From: Herbaspirillum hiltneri N3
Lineage (GTDB): Bacteria > Pseudomonadota > Gammaproteobacteria > Burkholderiales > Burkholderiaceae_D
Direction: 5' to 3'
Length of the DNA stretch: 64,000 bases
NCBI RefSeq assembly: GCF_001267925.1
Contig: NZ_CP011409.1
Coordinates: 1,488,001 to 1,552,000 of the forward strand
Both the position numbers and the translations under genes were made by a program. Numbering within the stretch: position 1 is the first letter of the stretch; each line of letters opens with the position of its first letter. The notes beneath the pieces were generated by a model that saw only the letters and a list, made by a program, of their open reading frames with translations, searched no databases and was not told where the DNA came from. Positions 1 through 6,633 of this stretch are shown piece after piece.

Positions 1-177
1 GGAGAATGGCTTGATTTCGGCAAAGCCTGCAGCCGACAAGGCTTGCAGCCAGGCAATTTCCACTTTCACCCGGTGATGCATGAAGCCCGCTTCGGACAGG
101 ATGGGGCGCAGCTTGTCGGTTTTGGCGGCATAACGGCCGTCGAGCGGGGAGAGAGCGGAAAGTGCGGAAAGGGACAT
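1..177 (-). CDS. purB: Adenylosuccinate lyase, N-terminal part (cut by window edge)
   Basis: Adenylosuccinate lyase removes fumarate from SAICAR and adenylosuccinate in purine synthesis. Only the first 59 codons are visible; the rest lies beyond the left edge. Read on the minus strand from the ATG at 177, the protein begins MSLSALSALSPLDGRYAAK; the SPLDGRY stretch is the typical PurB N-terminus, and EIAWLQAL follows. No strong ribosome site precedes the ATG. In enterobacteria purB lies beside mnmA and nudJ. Here those genes are 4.7 kb to the right with a GST gene and an iron cluster between, which suggests the same neighbourhood opened by insertion (inference). The catalytic regions are outside the window, so activity cannot be judged. 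Confidence 0.9.
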   Translation of the reverse strand, partial: MSLSALSALSPLDGRYAAKTDKLRPILSEAGFMHHRVKVEIAWLQALSAAGFAEIKPFS

Positions 178-190
178 GATGATATGCGGA

Positions 191-223
191 TGAAAAGACG
201 TTGAAAATACGTTGAAAATACGA
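191..223. repeat. Three tandem 11-bp repeats upstream of purB
   Basis: Three consecutive 11-bp units lie in the purB/gst intergenic region: TGAAAAGACGT (191-201), TGAAAATACGT (202-212) and TGAAAATACGA (213-223). The unit length is close to one helical turn. They lie 14 bp upstream of the purB start codon, in its leader or promoter. No known regulator motif is recognised. Confidence 0.75.
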
Positions 224-354
224 CGCGCAAGGCTTGCGATGCGTGCTGTGTTGTCCGGCAGCGGTGCAAACCTGCATTGACTCGCGATTTTACCATTGCC
301 CGGGGCCGTAATCAGTATCGTTGCAGCTTGTCCTCCGGACGACCGTCTCGGGCG

Positions 355-381
355 TTGATGGTGAATACCCGATGCTATAAT
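355..381 (+). promoter_or_regulatory. Probable sigma-70 promoter of the GST gene
   Basis: A perfect -10 hexamer TATAAT lies at 376-381, 26 bp before the GST start codon. The best -35 candidate is TTGATG at 355-360, but the 15-bp spacer is short. The -10 call is good and the -35 call is weak. Confidence 0.5.
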
Positions 382-407
382 CGGGCCGGATTATTACAAG
401 AAATGCT

Positions 408-1013
408 ATGAAACTGATCGCCTCGCTGGTAAGCCCCTACGCTCGTAAAGTCCGCATTGTCATGGCGGAAAAAAAGATCGATTTCGAATTGGTGCTGGAA
501 GACGTATGGAGTGAGACCACCACGATCCAGCAATTCAATCCCCTCGGCAAAGTGCCGTGCCTGATGATGGATGATGGCGGCGCCATGTTCGACTCGCGCG
601 TGATTTCCGAATACCTCGACATTCTGACTCCGGTGGGCAAGCTGATGCCGACCAGCGGTCGCGAGCGTGCCGAAGTCAAATGCTGGGAAGCGCTGGCCGA
701 TGGCTTGCTCGAAGCGGCGATCCTGGTTCGTCTCGAAAAGAAGCGTCCGACGCGCCAGCAAAGTCCCGAATGGATCAAGCGGCAGTGGAGCAAAGTCGAG
801 GCGGGATTGAAAGCGATGTCGGTCGGCCTGGGCGAAAAGAGCTATTGCGTCGGCAACCACTACACTCTGGCGGATGTCGCCGTGGGTTGCGCGTTGGGTT
901 GGCTGGAATTCCGATTCCCTGAAACCAAGTGGCAAGACAACTATCCGGAGTTACTGCGTCTGTACGAGAAGCTGTCCGAACGCCAGTCCTTCAAGGACAC
1001 GTTCCCGCAATAG
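408..1013 (+). CDS. Glutathione S-transferase family protein
   Basis: A 201-residue cytosolic glutathione transferase, the usual length. The N-terminal thioredoxin-fold half (about residues 1-78) has SPYARKVR, with Ser9 at the usual catalytic position, then the cis-proline motif GKVPCL and the glutathione gamma-glutamyl site DSRVISEYL. The all-helical C-terminal half contains the conserved YTLADVAVGCAL staple. It resembles the YibF/stringent-starvation-like group, but the physiological substrate cannot be told. The ATG at 408 has only a weak AAGAAA ribosome site; a TATAAT box lies 26 bp upstream. The gene stands alone between divergent purB and a bidirectional terminator shared with convergent bfr. 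Confidence 0.85.
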   Translation: MKLIASLVSPYARKVRIVMAEKKIDFELVLEDVWSETTTIQQFNPLGKVPCLMMDDGGAMFDSRVISEYLDILTPVGKLMPTSGRERAEVKCWEALADGLLEAAILVRLEKKRPTRQQSPEWIKRQWSKVEAGLKAMSVGLGEKSYCVGNHYTLADVAVGCALGWLEFRFPETKWQDNYPELLRLYEKLSERQSFKDTFPQ

Positions 1014-1062
1014 AAACGGCACGCCGCCGCACATGACTGTGCGACAGGGCGGCTCTCCCCCG

Positions 1063-1099
1063 AAAAAAAAGCGCGACCGGCACGGCTCGCGCTTTTTTT
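1063..1099. terminator. Bidirectional rho-independent terminator, gst/bfr
   Basis: Stem GCGCGA/TCGCGC with a GC-rich loop, flanked on the left by eight A and on the right by seven T. It can stop transcription from both sides and sits between the convergent GST and bacterioferritin genes. Confidence 0.85.
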
Positions 1100-1147
1100 A
1101 TGTCGCCGCTTCGCAGCCTCTTCGAAGAGGCTGTTTTTGCAGTCAGC

Positions 1148-1621
1148 TTACTCTGCGATGATTTGCGTTTGCAGATAGTTCTGGATGCCGATTTTGTCGA
1201 TGATATCGAGCTGCGTTTCGAGCCAGTCGATGTGTTCTTCGGTGTCGTCGAGGATCATCTGGAACAGTTCGCGCGAGACATAGTCGCCATGCTGTTCGCA
1301 CGTGGCGATGCCTTCCTTGACGGTCTTGTGCGCGGCTTTTTCCAGGTTCAGGTCGCATTGCAGCATCTCGGAGGTATTTTCGCCGATCATCAGCTTGTGC
1401 AGCGCTTGCAGATTGGGCAAACCGTCCAGCATCAGAATGCGGTCGATCAGTTTGTCGGCGTGTTTCATTTCACCGATGGACTCGGCGTATTCTTTTTTCG
1501 CAATCTTTTCAAAGCCCCAGTGCTTGTACATGCGGGCGTGCAAAAAATACTGGTTGATCGCTGTCAGTTCGTTGGTGAGCTGTGCATTGAGCAGCTTGAT
1601 GACCGCTGGATCGCCTTTCAT
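1148..1621 (-). CDS. bfr: Bacterioferritin
   Basis: A 157-residue bacterioferritin, a subunit of the 24-mer heme-binding iron-storage shell in the cytosol. The start MKGDPAVIK is the standard family start; the ATG at 1621 is preceded by AGAGGT. Ferroxidase ligands seen are Glu18, Glu51, His54, Glu94 and His130, with heme ligand Met52, all in E. coli numbering without gaps. At the position of the last bridging ligand, Glu127 in E. coli, this protein has Thr127 followed by Glu128 and Glu129. It lies at the end of the iron cluster, apart from bfd, with its own Fur-box-like promoter upstream. Iron released by reduction would pass through Bfd, also encoded here. Confidence 0.96.
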   Translation of the reverse strand: MKGDPAVIKLLNAQLTNELTAINQYFLHARMYKHWGFEKIAKKEYAESIGEMKHADKLIDRILMLDGLPNLQALHKLMIGENTSEMLQCDLNLEKAAHKTVKEGIATCEQHGDYVSRELFQMILDDTEEHIDWLETQLDIIDKIGIQNYLQTQIIAE

Positions 1622-1740
1622 AGGTACCTCTGAGAATAGGGTGGGAAGAAGATCGGCCGGCGGTGCGGACAAGCAATCCGACGAACGTGAAACCGAGCCG
1701 CGTGAGCGGACGCATCATAGCGCAGCGGGTCGCGAACTTC

Positions 1741-1767
1741 AGTATAAATTAGCGCGAATCATTCTTA
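1741..1767 (-). promoter_or_regulatory. Probable bfr promoter with Fur-box-like operator
   Basis: On the minus strand a -10-like TATACT (plus-strand AGTATA at 1741-1746) lies about 120 bp before bfr. Next to it, at 1753-1767, plus-strand CGCGAATCATTCTTA resembles a 7-1-7 Fur box and matches the hemP operator at 13 of 16 positions (GCGAAyNATTCTTAyT). No good -35 is visible, so the operator would occupy that region. Confidence 0.5.
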
Positions 1768-1804
1768 CTTTATTTCTGGCGTGCAATGAGATGTGTTCCA
1801 GCGA

Positions 1805-1842
1805 TAAAAAATAAAGCCCCCGCCGATGAGGCCGGGGGCTTT
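1805..1842 (-). terminator. Rho-independent terminator after exbD
   Basis: Read on the minus strand, AAAGCCCCCG pairs with CGGGGGCTTT across a 10-nt loop and is followed by ATTTTTTAT. It ends the tonB-exbB-exbD transcript and insulates bfr. Confidence 0.85.
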
Positions 1843-1865
1843 GCCGGCGGTGAAACAGCCGGGAC

Positions 1866-2282
1866 TTATTTCGCTTGCGGGTCGGTAACGAAACCGATCT
1901 TGGACAGACCGCCCGACTGGGCTGCCGCCATGACTTGCGCGACCTTTTCATATTGCGTCGTACGTGCTGCGCGCAGGTGCAATTCGGGCTGCGGCTGCTT
2001 CTTCGCAGCTTCAGCGATACGCGCAGTCAATTGCTCGCTGTCGATCGCTTCCTCGTTCCAGAACACCTTGCCGCCGGCATCGATCGAGAGGCTGATGTTT
2101 TGCGGTTTCGGTTCATCCGGCTGGTTGGTGGCGCGTGGCAGGTCGATCTTGACCGCATGGTTCATGACCGGAATGGTGATGATGAAAATGATCAGCAGCA
2201 CCAGCATCACGTCGACCAGCGGCGTGGTGTTGATCTCCGGGTTGAAGTCGTCGTCCGAATCGGACAGGGAACCCATCGCCAT
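1866..2282 (-). CDS. exbD: Biopolymer transport protein ExbD
   Basis: A 138-residue inner-membrane ExbD/TolR protein that forms the proton channel with ExbB to energise TonB. A short cytosolic N-terminus is followed by one membrane helix (about residues 21-41) with the motif TPLVDVMLVLLIIFIIT. Asp24 is the conserved proton-path residue (Asp25 in E. coli). A periplasmic domain of about 95 residues follows. Its ATG overlaps the exbB stop codon by one base (TAATG), so the two are translationally coupled. The strong terminator immediately downstream ends the operon. Confidence 0.95.
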   Translation of the reverse strand: MAMGSLSDSDDDFNPEINTTPLVDVMLVLLIIFIITIPVMNHAVKIDLPRATNQPDEPKPQNISLSIDAGGKVFWNEEAIDSEQLTARIAEAAKKQPQPELHLRAARTTQYEKVAQVMAAAQSGGLSKIGFVTDPQAK

Positions 2283-3016
2283 TACGCTCTCCCGACAGCC
2301 GTCAGCTTGGCGCTTTTGGTGGCGCCCGTTTCGGCGTCCTCGGTAGCAGCGCGGGCGCCGGTGACGAACAGGGCGTGCAGGTCGAAGCCGAACTTGTTCA
2401 GCTTGGCGATCGTGGTCTTGTTGCCGCGCACCAGGGCGTTGTAGCCGAAGGTTGCCGGAATCGCAACCGCCAGGCCCAGCGCCGTCATGATCAGCGCTTC
2501 GCCGACCGGGCCGGCGACCTTGTCGATGCTGGCCTGGCCGGCGGTGCCGATCGACACCAGCGCATGGTAAATGCCCCAGACGGTGCCGAACAGGCCGACG
2601 AACGGCGCGGTCGAGCCGACCGACGCCAATACGGCCATGCCGGTTTGCAGTTTGCCCGATGCTTCGTCGATGGCCTGGCGCAGCGACAGCGTCACCCAGT
2701 CGCTGACCGACAACTGATCATGCAGGTGACCCTTGTGGGCGGTATGGTGGCTCATTGCGGTGACACCAGCCTTGGCGACTTCGGCGAACGGGTTGTCGTT
2801 GCCGAGTGTGGCGACGCCTTCAGGCAGGCTGGTGGTATCCCAGAACGCGTGGCCGGCTGCATCGGATGCCCGGCGGAAGCGCAACAACTGCAGCGCCTTG
2901 GTGACGATGACATACCAGGATGCAATCGACATGGCCACCAGCAGTACTGCCACGCCTTTGGTGACGAAATCCCCTTGCGCCCACAGGCTCTCCAATCCGT
3001 ACGGACTTACTTCCAT
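2282..3016 (-). CDS. exbB: Biopolymer transport protein ExbB
   Basis: A 244-residue ExbB/TolQ-family inner-membrane protein, the same length as E. coli ExbB. Three membrane helices are visible: about residues 18-40, a second containing GLFGTVWGIYHAL, and a third containing EALIMTALGLAVAIPA. A large cytosolic loop separates helices 1 and 2. With ExbD it couples the proton gradient to TonB. The ATG at 3016 has a good AAGGAAG ribosome site. Its position directly after tonB and within the hemP/bfd iron cluster assigns it to iron or heme import rather than to the Tol system. Confidence 0.95.
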   Translation of the reverse strand: MEVSPYGLESLWAQGDFVTKGVAVLLVAMSIASWYVIVTKALQLLRFRRASDAAGHAFWDTTSLPEGVATLGNDNPFAEVAKAGVTAMSHHTAHKGHLHDQLSVSDWVTLSLRQAIDEASGKLQTGMAVLASVGSTAPFVGLFGTVWGIYHALVSIGTAGQASIDKVAGPVGEALIMTALGLAVAIPATFGYNALVRGNKTTIAKLNKFGFDLHALFVTGARAATEDAETGATKSAKLTAVGRA

Positions 3017-3066
3017 GATGACTTCCTTTGCTTATGAATTGATGACTTGAATGTATGACGAATGCG

Positions 3067-3771
3067 TTAGCGATCGAGCTTGAAATTGATGACGCCGGTG
3101 GCGGACACGGCTATCGCCTTGCCGTCTTCGATGTAGGGTTTGAACACTGCACGCATGACTGCGCGTCGTGCTTCGTCGTCCAGGCGGGATGATCCCGAGC
3201 TCTTGACGATGTCGACTTTCTCGGCTTTGCCGCCGGTGTTGACCAGTACGCGGAATTGTACGACGCCTTCTTCGCCCATGCGTTTGGACGCAGCAGGGTA
3301 GTTCACGCGTGGCGGTTCGATGTATTCGATGCCGGAGGTAATCTGCTTGATCGGCGGCGGGCCCGGCGGCGATGCGGGCGCCTGCGCAGGTGCGGCAGCG
3401 GGCGGCGACGGTTCGGCCGGTTGCGGTGGAGTGGGCGGGGCGCTGATCGCAGTCGGTGCGGGCGCTTGCGTAACCGGGATCGGCGGCGGTGGCGTCACCG
3501 ACTTCCTGACCACGGGAACGGCCTTGGGCGGTGCCGGCGGTGCTTTCGGCGGTGCGGGTTCGGGGGCGCGTTCAGGCGTGATGAAGGTGGCGATCACTTC
3601 CTTCGGAATCGCGCTGGCGACCTGATGGATCAGGCCGCTTTGCAGAGCATAGAAGAAGGCGATGTGCAGCAGGATGATGAAGCCGAGCGGGCCGATCTTC
3701 TTGACCTGGCGCCACACGGCGCCAACGGGATTGGACGAGCTGCTACTCATAGTAGGCGATGAAGCGTTCAT
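3067..3771 (-). CDS. tonB: Energy transducer TonB
   Basis: TonB, which carries energy from ExbB/ExbD to outer-membrane receptors for siderophores and heme. It has a short cytosolic tail, one membrane anchor (GFIILLHIAFFYALQSGL, near residues 29-46), a long periplasmic Pro/Ala-rich spacer, and a C-terminal TonB domain of about 80 residues beginning near RVNYPAASKRMGEEG. With the ATG at 3771 it has 234 residues; a TTG at 3792 would add seven residues and overlap the end of bfd, and an ATG at 3750 is also possible. None has a strong ribosome site, so coupling to bfd translation is likely. No receptor gene is in the window. Confidence 0.92.
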   Translation of the reverse strand: MNASSPTMSSSSSNPVGAVWRQVKKIGPLGFIILLHIAFFYALQSGLIHQVASAIPKEVIATFITPERAPEPAPPKAPPAPPKAVPVVRKSVTPPPPIPVTQAPAPTAISAPPTPPQPAEPSPPAAAPAQAPASPPGPPPIKQITSGIEYIEPPRVNYPAASKRMGEEGVVQFRVLVNTGGKAEKVDIVKSSGSSRLDDEARRAVMRAVFKPYIEDGKAIAVSATGVINFKLDR

Positions 3772-3784
3772 GAATGAAATGATC

Positions 3785-4012
3785 TTAGGCAATCATGGCA
3801 TTCGCACGGAATACCAGAGTCTGCACTGAGTTGCGTGTTTGATTGGAATTGCTCAGACATTCACGGAGGACATGCTTGGCGCAGGTATGACACTTGCCGC
3901 AGGAGGTGCCAATGCCGAGCTCCTTGCGAAGCTCGGACATGGTGGTCATGCCTGCGTTCACTGCCTGATGAATCTTGCCTTCGGAAATGTTGTTACAAAC
4001 ACATACGATCAT
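3785..4012 (-). CDS. bfd: Bacterioferritin-associated ferredoxin Bfd
   Basis: A 75-residue [2Fe-2S] protein that docks on bacterioferritin and donates electrons so that stored iron can leave. The four cluster ligands are seen as Cys4, Cys6, Cys38 and Cys41 (VCVC near the start, CGKC in the middle), in the Fer2_BFD arrangement. It lies between the unknown 106-aa gene and tonB, 13 bp from the latter, so it is co-transcribed with import genes. This fits an iron-starvation role: release stored iron while importing more. A fifth Cys, Cys44, is also present. Confidence 0.95.
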   Translation of the reverse strand: MIVCVCNNISEGKIHQAVNAGMTTMSELRKELGIGTSCGKCHTCAKHVLRECLSNSNQTRNSVQTLVFRANAMIA

Positions 4013-4043
4013 TTTACGCCTTGCCGCCCGGGTATGTAGGCTC

Positions 4044-4364
4044 TTAAATGGACCTCGCTCCTGAAACGATGCGAGCGAACAGATTAAATTTCTCGGGTTG
4101 CGGCATTGTCCGTTCCACTACGGTACCCCACTGTTCCGACAGTTGCTGGCAGGTTGCCCGCAATACCGGCGCCAGATTCGGCAGATCCGCCAGTGCTTTC
4201 AGGTGCCGTTCAATGACTGACGCCAATTTGACGCAGCTTTTGGTTTCCTGATTACTGGCAGTGTAATGAGACATCAAATGCAGCACTGCTGAGACCAGCA
4301 GCTCTGGCTGTGCCGGTGCGTTATTGGGTTCCACGAAAGCGGAATCCATTTTGTCGGTAACCAT
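4044..4364 (-). CDS. Unknown 106-aa protein in the iron-uptake operon
   Basis: I do not recognise this family. The ATG at 4364 is preceded by AAGGAG at ideal spacing (a TTG one codon earlier is unlikely), so it is well translated. There is no signal peptide or membrane helix. The first 25 residues look disordered (PNNAPAQPE); the rest reads as amphipathic helices, with MSHYTASNQETKSCVKLASV followed by IERHLKALADLPNLAPVLR and a second Cys in RATCQQLSEQW. It lies between hemP and bfd, in the same direction, under the Fur-type promoter of hemP. By position it is a candidate iron- or heme-homeostasis protein; the function is not known. Confidence 0.75.
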   Translation of the reverse strand: MVTDKMDSAFVEPNNAPAQPELLVSAVLHLMSHYTASNQETKSCVKLASVIERHLKALADLPNLAPVLRATCQQLSEQWGTVVERTMPQPEKFNLFARIVSGARSI

Positions 4365-4479
4365 CAAACTCTCCTTATTCGGCTAGCTTGGCTGGCTAAC
4401 GCGTAACGCATGGCATCACCGTTGGCTGGCTGGTTTTTACATCGCTTCACTACGTATCCTGAAGCGACTCCTAATAGGG

Positions 4480-4668
4480 TTACGCCGTCAGAATCAATTT
4501 GTTCAGTTGCGTCAGGCGCAGTTTGTAAATACGACCGCCATGGTCGATTTCCAGCTCGCGCATTTGCCGGAACAAATCCTGGCTCTTGATGCGAGTAATG
4601 GGGGAGCCATTTGCAGCTGTGGCTGGTTTGTTGCGACGCTCGGTTCCGTGCTCGATCAGTTGGTTCAT
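4480..4668 (-). CDS. hemP: Hemin uptake protein HemP
   Basis: A 62-residue HemP-family protein. The family signature occupies the C-terminal half: RIKSQDLFRQMRELEI, then YKLRLTQLNKLILTA, matching the typical form in which a short beta-rich tail ends LILTK. HemP proteins are small cytosolic proteins that precede heme-uptake genes, and in some Burkholderiales they act in expression of heme receptors (family knowledge). The ATG at 4668 has an excellent AGGAGGT ribosome site. It is the first gene of the iron cluster, directly under a promoter overlapped by a Fur box. No heme receptor gene accompanies it here, which is unusual. Confidence 0.9.
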   Translation of the reverse strand: MNQLIEHGTERRNKPATAANGSPITRIKSQDLFRQMRELEIDHGGRIYKLRLTQLNKLILTA

Positions 4669-4683
4669 GATGACCTCCTATTA

Positions 4684-4702
4684 AATGCGAACAATTCTTA
4701 TT
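4684..4702. promoter_or_regulatory. Fur-box-like operator of hemP
   Basis: Plus-strand AATGCGAACAATTCTTATT, 15 bp upstream of the hemP ATG, resembles the beta-proteobacterial Fur box and covers the expected transcription start of the promoter at 4706-4734. Its core is shared with the bfr operator at 1752-1767. Fur binding here would repress hemP and the genes behind it when iron is sufficient. Confidence 0.7.
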
Positions 4703-4705
4703 TAG

Positions 4706-4734
4706 ATTATTCGTCATTTAATCCAAGATTGCAA
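4706..4734 (-). promoter_or_regulatory. Sigma-70 promoter of the hemP operon
   Basis: On the minus strand TTGCAA (4729-4734), a 17-bp spacer and AATAAT (4706-4711) form a good sigma-70 promoter. The expected start point falls in the Fur-like box just downstream. Confidence 0.65.
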
Positions 4735-4798
4735 GCTCTTTTATGATTTGTTGCGAGTTTCTTGCTGCAAGGAAATCGAGGCATAGAATTTTGTTGCT

Positions 4799-4843
4799 GA
4801 AAAAGCAAAAATGCCCCGCCGGACAAGGCCGGCAGGGCGTTTT
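4799..4843 (-). terminator. Rho-independent terminator after mnmA
   Basis: On the minus strand GCCCTGCCGG pairs with CCGGCGGGGC (one G-T pair) around a short loop, followed by ATTTTTGCTTTTT. It separates mnmA from the iron cluster. Confidence 0.8.
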
Positions 4844-4860
4844 GGGAGGATAAGAAGCGC

Positions 4861-5955
4861 TTAAACGGACTCGATGATGCCGCCGCCGAGGCAGACATCG
4901 CCCTGGTACAGCACGGCCGACTGGCCCGGCGTCACGGCCCATTGCGGGTCGCTGAAGCGCAGATCGAAGCGGCTTCCGGCATCGCTGAACGAGCACGGCA
5001 CATCGGCCTGGCGGTAGCGCGTCTTGGCGCTCAGTTCGGCCATGTCGGGCGCTTCTCCGGCGACCCAGCTGATCTGGCTGGCGCCGAGTTGCGACGACAG
5101 CAGCCATGGATGTTCATGACCCTGCACAATATAGAGCGTATTGGTTTCGACGTCCTTGCGGGCGACGTACCAGGCGTCGCTGTTGCCGTCGGGGTTCTGG
5201 TGCGCCTTGATGCCGCCCAGTCCGATGCCCTTGCGCTGGCCCAGCGTATAGAAGCTGAGGCCGACGTGTTCGCCGACGACGTCGCCGTCGGGAGTCTTCA
5301 TCGGGCCGGGTTTGTAGGACAGGTAGCGGTTCAGGAATTCCCGGAACGGCCGTTCTCCGATGAAGCAAATGCCGGTCGAGTCTTTCTTGGCCGCGTTCGG
5401 CAGTTTCAGTTGCTCGGCGATCCTGCGCACCTCGGTCTTGTGGATTTCGCCAAGGGGAAACAGCGTCTTCGACAATTGCGCCTGATTCAGTCGATGCAGA
5501 AAATAGCTCTGGTCCTTGCTGGCATCGACCGCTTTCATCAACTCGAATTTCCCGACCGGATTTTCGCGCACGCGCGCGTAGTGGCCGGTGGCGATCAGGT
5601 CCGCGCCCAGATGCATGGCGTGGTCGAGGAAGGCCTTGAACTTGATTTCGGCGTTGCACAGCACGTCGGGATTGGGCGTGCGGCCGGCCTGGTATTCGCG
5701 CAGGAACTCGGCGAACACGCGGTCCTTGTATTCGGAGGCGAAGTTGACCGCCTCAATATCGACGCCGACCACGTCGGCAACGCTGACCGCATCGATCCAG
5801 TCCTGGCGCGTCGAGCAGTACTCGGAATCGTCGTCGTCTTCCCAGTTCTTCATGAACAGGCCGATGACTTCGTAGCCTTGTTCCTTCAGCAGCCAGGCCG
5901 AGACCGACGAATCGACGCCGCCGGACATGCCGATCACCACTTTTTTCTTAGCCAT
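4861..5955 (-). CDS. mnmA: tRNA-specific 2-thiouridylase MnmA
   Basis: MnmA (TrmU) puts sulfur on C2 of the wobble uridine in tRNAs for Lys, Glu and Gln. It has 364 residues, normal length. The ATP PP-loop GMSGGVDSS is at residues 9-17. The catalytic Cys100 is in [12 protein letters not shown], and the second catalytic Cys is in [10 protein letters not shown] near residue 196. The start is the ATG at 5955 (MAKKKVVIG), which overlaps the end of the Nudix gene by 8 bases; a TTG two codons earlier is less likely. The nudJ-mnmA pair is conserved in gamma- and beta-proteobacteria. Confidence 0.96.
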   Translation of the reverse strand: MAKKKVVIGMSGGVDSSVSAWLLKEQGYEVIGLFMKNWEDDDDSEYCSTRQDWIDAVSVADVVGVDIEAVNFASEYKDRVFAEFLREYQAGRTPNPDVLCNAEIKFKAFLDHAMHLGADLIATGHYARVRENPVGKFELMKAVDASKDQSYFLHRLNQAQLSKTLFPLGEIHKTEVRRIAEQLKLPNAAKKDSTGICFIGERPFREFLNRYLSYKPGPMKTPDGDVVGEHVGLSFYTLGQRKGIGLGGIKAHQNPDGNSDAWYVARKDVETNTLYIVQGHEHPWLLSSQLGASQISWVAGEAPDMAELSAKTRYRQADVPCSFSDAGSRFDLRFSDPQWAVTPGQSAVLYQGDVCLGGGIIESV

Positions 5956-6457
5956 GGGCAACTCCCGCGCCGATCTCCGCCGACGCCGTCACGCTGGCGT
6001 CCGTATAAAGCAGCGACAGCGGCGCACGCTGGCCGCTGAGGTAGTCGTCCACGCAGCGCAATACCAGCGGGCTGCGATGGCGTTCGCGGCAGGCGGCGAT
6101 CTCGTCGCGCGTCATCCACAGCGTGCGCACAATGCCTTCGTCAAGCGGTCGGTCGTGCTGGGTCCCCAGTTTGCCGGCAAAGGCAAAACGCAAGTAGGTC
6201 GTGTCGGCACCGCCGCGCGAGGACGAGACATTGCGCGACATGTACATGCCGACCAGCGCGGTCGGCTCGAAATCGTGAGCGGATTCTTCCAGCGCCTCGC
6301 GCACCACCGCCTGCGTCAGTGCCTCGCCCTGGTCCAGGTGGCCGGCCGGCTGGTTAAGGCGCAAGCCGTCGTCGGCCTGCTCTTCAATCATCAAAAAACG
6401 GCCCTCGCGCTCGATAATCGCTGCGACTGTGACGGAGGGCTTCCAGACTTCAGACAT
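5948..6457 (-). CDS. nudJ: Nudix hydrolase, NudJ-like
   Basis: A 169-residue Nudix-fold hydrolase. The Nudix box reads [20 protein letters not shown], fitting GX5EX7REUXEE; the following residues are SA instead of XG, so the last glycine is replaced. Position upstream of mnmA with 8 bases of overlap is that of NudJ, a phosphatase acting on thiamin pyrophosphate and nucleoside di- and triphosphates. The substrate here is inferred from synteny only. The ATG at 6457 ([11 protein letters not shown]) has an AAGGA ribosome site; longer in-frame starts exist but are not needed. Confidence 0.85.
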   Translation of the reverse strand: MSEVWKPSVTVAAIIEREGRFLMIEEQADDGLRLNQPAGHLDQGEALTQAVVREALEESAHDFEPTALVGMYMSRNVSSSRGGADTTYLRFAFAGKLGTQHDRPLDEGIVRTLWMTRDEIAACRERHRSPLVLRCVDDYLSGQRAPLSLLYTDASVTASAEIGAGVAHG

Positions 6458-6570
6458 AATTTTCCTTACAAGAGCCGACATTTTACCGTGGCTGGGCAAA
6501 GGCTTCAGCGCGGCGGCCCGGAACGCATCGCATATGCGAGTTCAGGGTCTTGCGAGGCTTTTGCGCAAAG

Positions 6571-6600
6571 TTGTTGATCTTCAAATTTTACGTGTAAGAT
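6571..6600 (+). promoter_or_regulatory. Possible promoter of the pnt-panD operon
   Basis: TTGTTG (6571-6576), an 18-bp spacer and TAAGAT (6595-6600) lie 34 bp before the pntAa start. The match is moderate; the surrounding A/T-rich patch supports it. Confidence 0.4.
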
Positions 6601-6633
6601 TCCGGTAAGAATTTACAACTACAGGAGCTCTGA

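Noticed and set aside
4364..4717. 117-codon frame overlapping hemP
   Set aside because: Starts upstream of the hemP promoter/Fur box and is out of frame with hemP, whose HemP signature is clear.
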